From: Erwinia sp. SLM-02
Lineage (GTDB): Bacteria > Pseudomonadota > Gammaproteobacteria > Enterobacterales > Enterobacteriaceae
Reading direction: 5' to 3'
DNA: 64,000 bases
Assembly (NCBI RefSeq): GCF_037450285.1
Contig: NZ_JAQISN010000003.1
Span: 124,001 to 188,000 of the forward strand
Every line of letters begins with the position of its first letter. Within the stretch, counting starts at the first letter, position 1. This document shows positions 60,748-64,000 of the stretch, one piece after another. The position numbers and the translations under genes were made by a program. The notes beneath the pieces were generated by a model. The model did not search any database, was not told where the DNA came from, and was given only the letters and a program-made list of their open reading frames with translations.

Positions 60748-61554
60748 ATGAAAAAAATCTTACTGGCTGCCGTACTGGGCAGCCTGACATACGGTGCAGT
60801 AGCTGCCCCCTTAACCACTGAGTTAGAGGGCAAGCAGCTGCATGGCATTATGCAGAATGATTACGAACCGGTGGCGTTTGTCGATGATAAAGGCGACAAC
60901 AGCGGCTATTTCTACGATATCGTCGCGGCGGCGGCGCAAAAGCTGGGGGCGAAGCTGGAGGTGAAGAACGGTACGTTCGATACCTTTATTCCCGGCCTGC
61001 AGAGCCAGCGCTATGACCTGGCGCTGGGCACCGATGCCACGGTAGCACGGCAGCAGGTGGTGGATATCGTCCCGCTTATCGATGCCGGCTACTCCTTTAT
61101 CACCCGCAGCGACGGTCCGGTCACGCTGTCGTCGGAGCTTTCCTCACTGTGCGGTCACTCGGTGGCGGCGCTGGCGGGGCAGTCGACGATTGAGGTGCTG
61201 AATCAGCAGGTGGCCGCCTGTGAGCAACAGGGCAAACCCGCGCTTAAGGTGGCTATCTTTCCTTCCCGCTCGGCGGCATGGCTGGCCGTAAAAAGTGGTC
61301 AGGCTGAGCTGACCCCGGTTTATACCGGTGAATCAGGATGGATTGTGAAAAAAGATCCCAGCTGGCGGGTGACCGGCCCGGTGTTTAACAGCGGGCAATC
61401 CGGCTTCTCCGTTAATAAGGCGCAGGGCAATGCGGCGGCATGGGCAGAGGCGATAAACGCCTTAATTGCGGACGGCAGCTACCTGAAAATTCTGCAGAAA
61501 TATGGCGTACAGAGCGTCGCGTTAAAAACCGTGGTGATCAACCCGGCGCGCTGA
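60748..61554 (+). CDS. Amino-acid-type ABC transporter binding protein (family 3)
   Basis: Periplasmic solute-binding protein of 268 residues. A signal peptide (VLGSLTYGAVA-A) is followed by the family 3 pattern (EPVAFVDDKGDNSGYFYDIV, then FIPGLQSQRYDLALGTDATV). Cysteines in SSLCGHSV and VAACEQQG could form a disulfide. It begins 14 bases after the oxidase stop, so the two are co-transcribed. The ligand is probably an amino acid or N-alkyl amine, inferred from the neighbouring oxidase. Confidence 0.9.
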   Translation: MKKILLAAVLGSLTYGAVAAPLTTELEGKQLHGIMQNDYEPVAFVDDKGDNSGYFYDIVAAAAQKLGAKLEVKNGTFDTFIPGLQSQRYDLALGTDATVARQQVVDIVPLIDAGYSFITRSDGPVTLSSELSSLCGHSVAALAGQSTIEVLNQQVAACEQQGKPALKVAIFPSRSAAWLAVKSGQAELTPVYTGESGWIVKKDPSWRVTGPVFNSGQSGFSVNKAQGNAAAWAEAINALIADGSYLKILQKYGVQSVALKTVVINPAR

Positions 61555-61672
61555 TTAACGCTTCGCGGCGTGCGGCCTGGCAGAGGACGCTCGCCCGGCA
61601 TGAAGCCCGGCAGGATCTCACGCGGTGCTTCATGCCTTTTTCAATTCTGTCACCGGGAACATCACGAGTGTA

Positions 61673-62608
61673 ATGAACAGATTAAATACGGCGGATCAAC
61701 TGCCAGAGAATCAGGCCGCCATCGTTCCGGCGAGGGTATCCCCGCAGAACAGCGCGTTTGAGCGTATCACCGACCGGGAGCGGCATCAGGGAGTGCGCCA
61801 GCCTCGCCGCTGGCAGCGGCAGATCTCAGCGCTGCTGGTGAGCGCCATCCTGTTGTTTTTTGTCTGGCAGGCGGCGGAAAATCCCGCCTTTGACTGGCCG
61901 CTGGTTGCACACTACTTATTTGACAGGCAGATCCTGCAAGGGCTGTGGACCACCTTATGGCTGACGGCGCTGGTCACGCTGCTGAGCGTGCTGTTTGGCG
62001 TGGGGATCGCGCTGATGCGGCTGTCGCGTAATCCGGTGGTGTCACTGCTGGCCTGGAGCTACATCTGGCTGTTCCGCGCCACGCCGCTGCTGGTACAGCT
62101 GCTGTTCTGGTTCAACCTGGGCTATCTGGTTCCGCGTCTGACCATCGGCCTGCCGGGAGCCACGCCCTGGTTCAGTGTGGCAACCAATGATGTAATCAGC
62201 GCAATCGGCGCCGCGATTTTAGGTTTAACCCTGCACGGCATGGCGTATTCCGCGGAATTTATTCGCGGCGGCCTGCTGGCGGTACCCCAGGGGCAGAAAG
62301 AGGCCGCCACCATGCTGGGGCTGTCACCGGTGAAAATCTTTTTTCACATCACCTTTCCGCAGTCGCTGCGGACGATTATTCCCGCGCTGGGCAATTTCCT
62401 GATCGATAACCTGAAGGGGACATCGATCATCAGTGTGGTGGCGGTAACGGAATTGCTTTACTCCGCGCAGCTTATTTACAACCGTAACTACAAAATCATC
62501 CCGCTATTACTGGTGGCGACCTTCTGGTATGTGGCGGTGACGTCCTTACTCTCATTATTTCAGCACTGGAGCGAACGTTATTATGGCCGTGGCTACCATC
62601 ACCGATAA
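61673..62608 (+). CDS. Polar amino-acid ABC transporter permease
   Basis: Inner-membrane permease of the HisM/GlnP type, 311 residues. A long polar N-terminal tail (about 45 residues) precedes the first helix (ISALLVSAILLFFVWQAAE). The core has WTTLWLTALVTLLSVLFGVG, the ATPase-contact loop GQKEAATMLGLSPVKIFFHI, and family FRATPLLVQL. The frame opens at 61625, but the ATG at 61673 is a more natural start. A single permease gene implies a homodimer. A 118-base gap separates it from the binding-protein gene. Confidence 0.9.
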   Translation: MNRLNTADQLPENQAAIVPARVSPQNSAFERITDRERHQGVRQPRRWQRQISALLVSAILLFFVWQAAENPAFDWPLVAHYLFDRQILQGLWTTLWLTALVTLLSVLFGVGIALMRLSRNPVVSLLAWSYIWLFRATPLLVQLLFWFNLGYLVPRLTIGLPGATPWFSVATNDVISAIGAAILGLTLHGMAYSAEFIRGGLLAVPQGQKEAATMLGLSPVKIFFHITFPQSLRTIIPALGNFLIDNLKGTSIISVVAVTELLYSAQLIYNRNYKIIPLLLVATFWYVAVTSLLSLFQHWSERYYGRGYHHR

Positions 62609-62626
62609 ATTTGCAGGGCATCAGCG

Positions 62627-63421
62627 ATGAGTGACCCCTGCCAAAACGCCGTTGAAAACCCGGAAAATGCCGTGCTGCGTGCGCGCCGACTGCATAAACG
62701 CTACAGCGAGAATGTGGTGTTACAGCATATCGACCTGGACATTATCGCTGGAGAAGTGCTGTGCTTAATCGGGCCGTCAGGGTCGGGTAAGAGTACGCTA
62801 TTGCGCTTGCTGGCCACGCTGGAGCAGCCGGACGGTGGGGTGATCTTTTTCAACGATTCGCCGCTGGGCCTTGTGGAAAAAGGGGCGCATCTGTATGCCG
62901 CTTCGGAGAGAACCAGGCGTCAGCAACGCGACCGCATCGGTTTTGTATTTCAACAGTTTAACCTGTTTCCCCATCTCACCGTGCTGCAGAATATTACGCT
63001 GGCGCCACGTTTACTGGGGCAGGGGCATCTGGCCGAAAAAAAAGCGCGTGAGCTGCTTGAGCGAGTCGGTCTGGCGCATAAAGCCGATGCCTGGCCATCC
63101 TCGTTATCCGGTGGGCAACAGCAGCGGGTGGCCATTGCCCGTGCGCTGGCGCGAGAGCCGAGCCTGATCCTGTTTGATGAACCGACCAGCGCGCTCGATC
63201 CGGAGCTGGTCAATGAAGTGCTGGCGGTGATGACCGATCTTGCCGAGAGCGGCATTACGATGGTTGTCGCCACCCATGAAATGCAGTTTGCCCGCCGGGT
63301 CGCCAGCCATGTTGCGTTTCTCGATAAGGGACATATCGTGGAGTACGGCACGCCGCAGCAGGTGCTGGATGCCCCCCGGCAGCCGCGTACCCGAGCCTTT
63401 CTGCAGCAGATGGCCCCGTAA
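62627..63421 (+). CDS. Polar amino-acid ABC transporter ATPase (GlnQ/HisP type)
   Basis: ATPase of the amino-acid importer, 264 residues. Walker A GPSGSGKST is at about residue 50, followed by the Q-loop region VFQQFNLFPHLTVLQNITLA, signature LSGGQQQRVAIARAL, Walker B LILFDEPTSALDPE and switch histidine in VATHEMQFAR. The start follows the permease stop by 18 bases. It is the last gene of the operon and ends 47 bases before the convergent LysR gene. Confidence 0.94.
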   Translation: MSDPCQNAVENPENAVLRARRLHKRYSENVVLQHIDLDIIAGEVLCLIGPSGSGKSTLLRLLATLEQPDGGVIFFNDSPLGLVEKGAHLYAASERTRRQQRDRIGFVFQQFNLFPHLTVLQNITLAPRLLGQGHLAEKKARELLERVGLAHKADAWPSSLSGGQQQRVAIARALAREPSLILFDEPTSALDPELVNEVLAVMTDLAESGITMVVATHEMQFARRVASHVAFLDKGHIVEYGTPQQVLDAPRQPRTRAFLQQMAP

Positions 63422-63468
63422 CCAACATCCCGTCATCATGCCGGGGATCCCCCTGACCCGAGGCTGTG

Positions 63469-64000
63469 TCACGTCGGGGATGCGGCAACCCCCAGCCAGG
63501 TCGAAAACTCCCGCATCGCCCTGGTCACCGGTCGCGACTGCAGCCGCGTCAGCCAGTAGCTTCCTGATGCGATGGTGGTGGTAAACGGCTGGAGCACCTG
63601 CCCGCTGGCCAGCAGATGGCTGAACATCTCCACCGGGGCTATCGCTATCCCCACGCCGCTCAGCGCGGCTTCCAGCATGGTCACCGAAGAATCAAACACA
63701 ATCATCGGATGGGTGGGGGAAAGCGGCGGCCCGCCTGCCGCTTTCATCCACACCGACCATTCGTCGGGGCGGTAGGAGCGCAGCAGCGTAAAGCGGGCGA
63801 GGTCGGCCGGTTTGTGCAACTGAGCCGCCAGCGCGGGCAGGCACAGGGGGGTGAGCGACGCCCTGCACAAGAATGCCGCCTCGGTGCCGTGCCAGGCGCC
63901 GTTGCCGAAGCGTATGGTAAAATCCAGCCCTTCGGCCGCCGGATCCACGCGGTTATTGTGGGTGGAAAGCTGTAAATCGATATGCGGAAAACGCTGGTGG
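63469..64000 (-). CDS. LysR-family regulator, C-terminal part (cut by window edge)
   Basis: The last 176 codons of a LysR-type regulator of the GcvA/AmpR group. The ligand-binding domain reads HQRFPHIDLQLSTHNN, then AEGLDFTIRFGNGAWHG, and the family segment MLEAALSGVGIAIAPVEMFS. The DNA-binding N-terminus lies beyond the window. A shorter frame starting at a GTG at 63948 is not the true start. It is convergent with the amino-acid transporter operon, so control of that operon is possible but not shown. Confidence 0.9.
   Translation of the reverse strand, partial: HQRFPHIDLQLSTHNNRVDPAAEGLDFTIRFGNGAWHGTEAAFLCRASLTPLCLPALAAQLHKPADLARFTLLRSYRPDEWSVWMKAAGGPPLSPTHPMIVFDSSVTMLEAALSGVGIAIAPVEMFSHLLASGQVLQPFTTTIASGSYWLTRLQSRPVTRAMREFSTWLGVAASPT

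Noticed and set aside
59834..60790. 318-codon minus-strand ORF opposite the flavin oxidase
   Set aside because: Antisense shadow. The plus-strand protein has the FAD motif and family end.
63445..63454. GGGGATCCCC palindrome between the ATPase and LysR genes
   Set aside because: No loop-stem of terminator form and no T-run on either strand. Probably incidental.

Overview
The window looks like chromosome from an Enterobacterales bacterium, probably near Erwinia/Pantoea. This rests on the order valS-holC-pepA | lptF-lptG, the yjgR, yjiN and yjjA homologues, and a tRNA-Leu(CAA) (leuX) carrying a P4-type integrase. The exact genus cannot be fixed from sequence reading alone.

1-18.4 kb is backbone plus an accessory metabolic cluster. 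valS (cut by the window edge), holC and pepA run leftward, and lptF-lptG run rightward. A leftward operon at 5.0-11.6 kb encodes a GntR-type regulator, an HSL-type esterase, a CUT1-type sugar ABC importer (binding protein and two permeases), a TIM-barrel sugar epimerase/isomerase and a Gfo/Idh/MocA oxidoreductase. The importer ATPase is divergent at 11.8-13.0 kb. A perfect 14-bp palindrome lies between the two transcription units. Then come yjiN, yjgR, a LysE/RhtB exporter, a monoacylglycerol-lipase-like hydrolase and yjjA.

18.4-50.6 kb is an integrative island in the 3' end of leuX, bounded by imperfect 23/24-bp att repeats and carrying matching integrase arm-type sites at both ends. The leftward arm runs from alpA through an inovirus Gp2-like gene into defence cargo. 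The first cargo gene is a 1376-aa protein joining a SesB/SERAC1-like serine esterase to a P-loop STAND-type NTPase. The second is a six-gene Type I restriction operon: hsdM-hsdS-DUF262-DUF262/HNH-hsdR-metallopeptidase. Convergent to it is a second HsdS/HsdM-like pair with a single-TRD S subunit, an atypical NPPL motif IV in the M subunit, no R subunit, and a promoter bracketed by two copies of a 15-bp operator-like repeat. The rightward arm resembles E. coli CP4-57/CP4-44: YfjP-type GTPase, WYL regulator, three exported proteins (one IrmA-like), DUF905, DUF932, KlcA/ArdB antirestriction, RadC-like JAB protein, CbeA/CbtA toxin-antitoxin and an Mrr-type endonuclease.

50.6-64 kb starts with a low-GC XRE regulator and a small membrane protein. 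A leftward alpha (CFA/I, Cbl) fimbrial operon follows: chaperone, major pilin, usher, tip adhesin. A terminator-like hairpin sits between pilin and usher and probably sets their ratio. After an AT-rich stretch with tandem terminators and small ORFs comes a rightward operon for a MSOX/SolA-like flavin oxidase and a complete polar amino-acid-type ABC importer, ending at a convergent LysR gene cut by the window edge.

The best candidate for an undescribed system is the esterase-STAND protein. The DUF262-containing Type I operon and the R-less half-S/M module come next.
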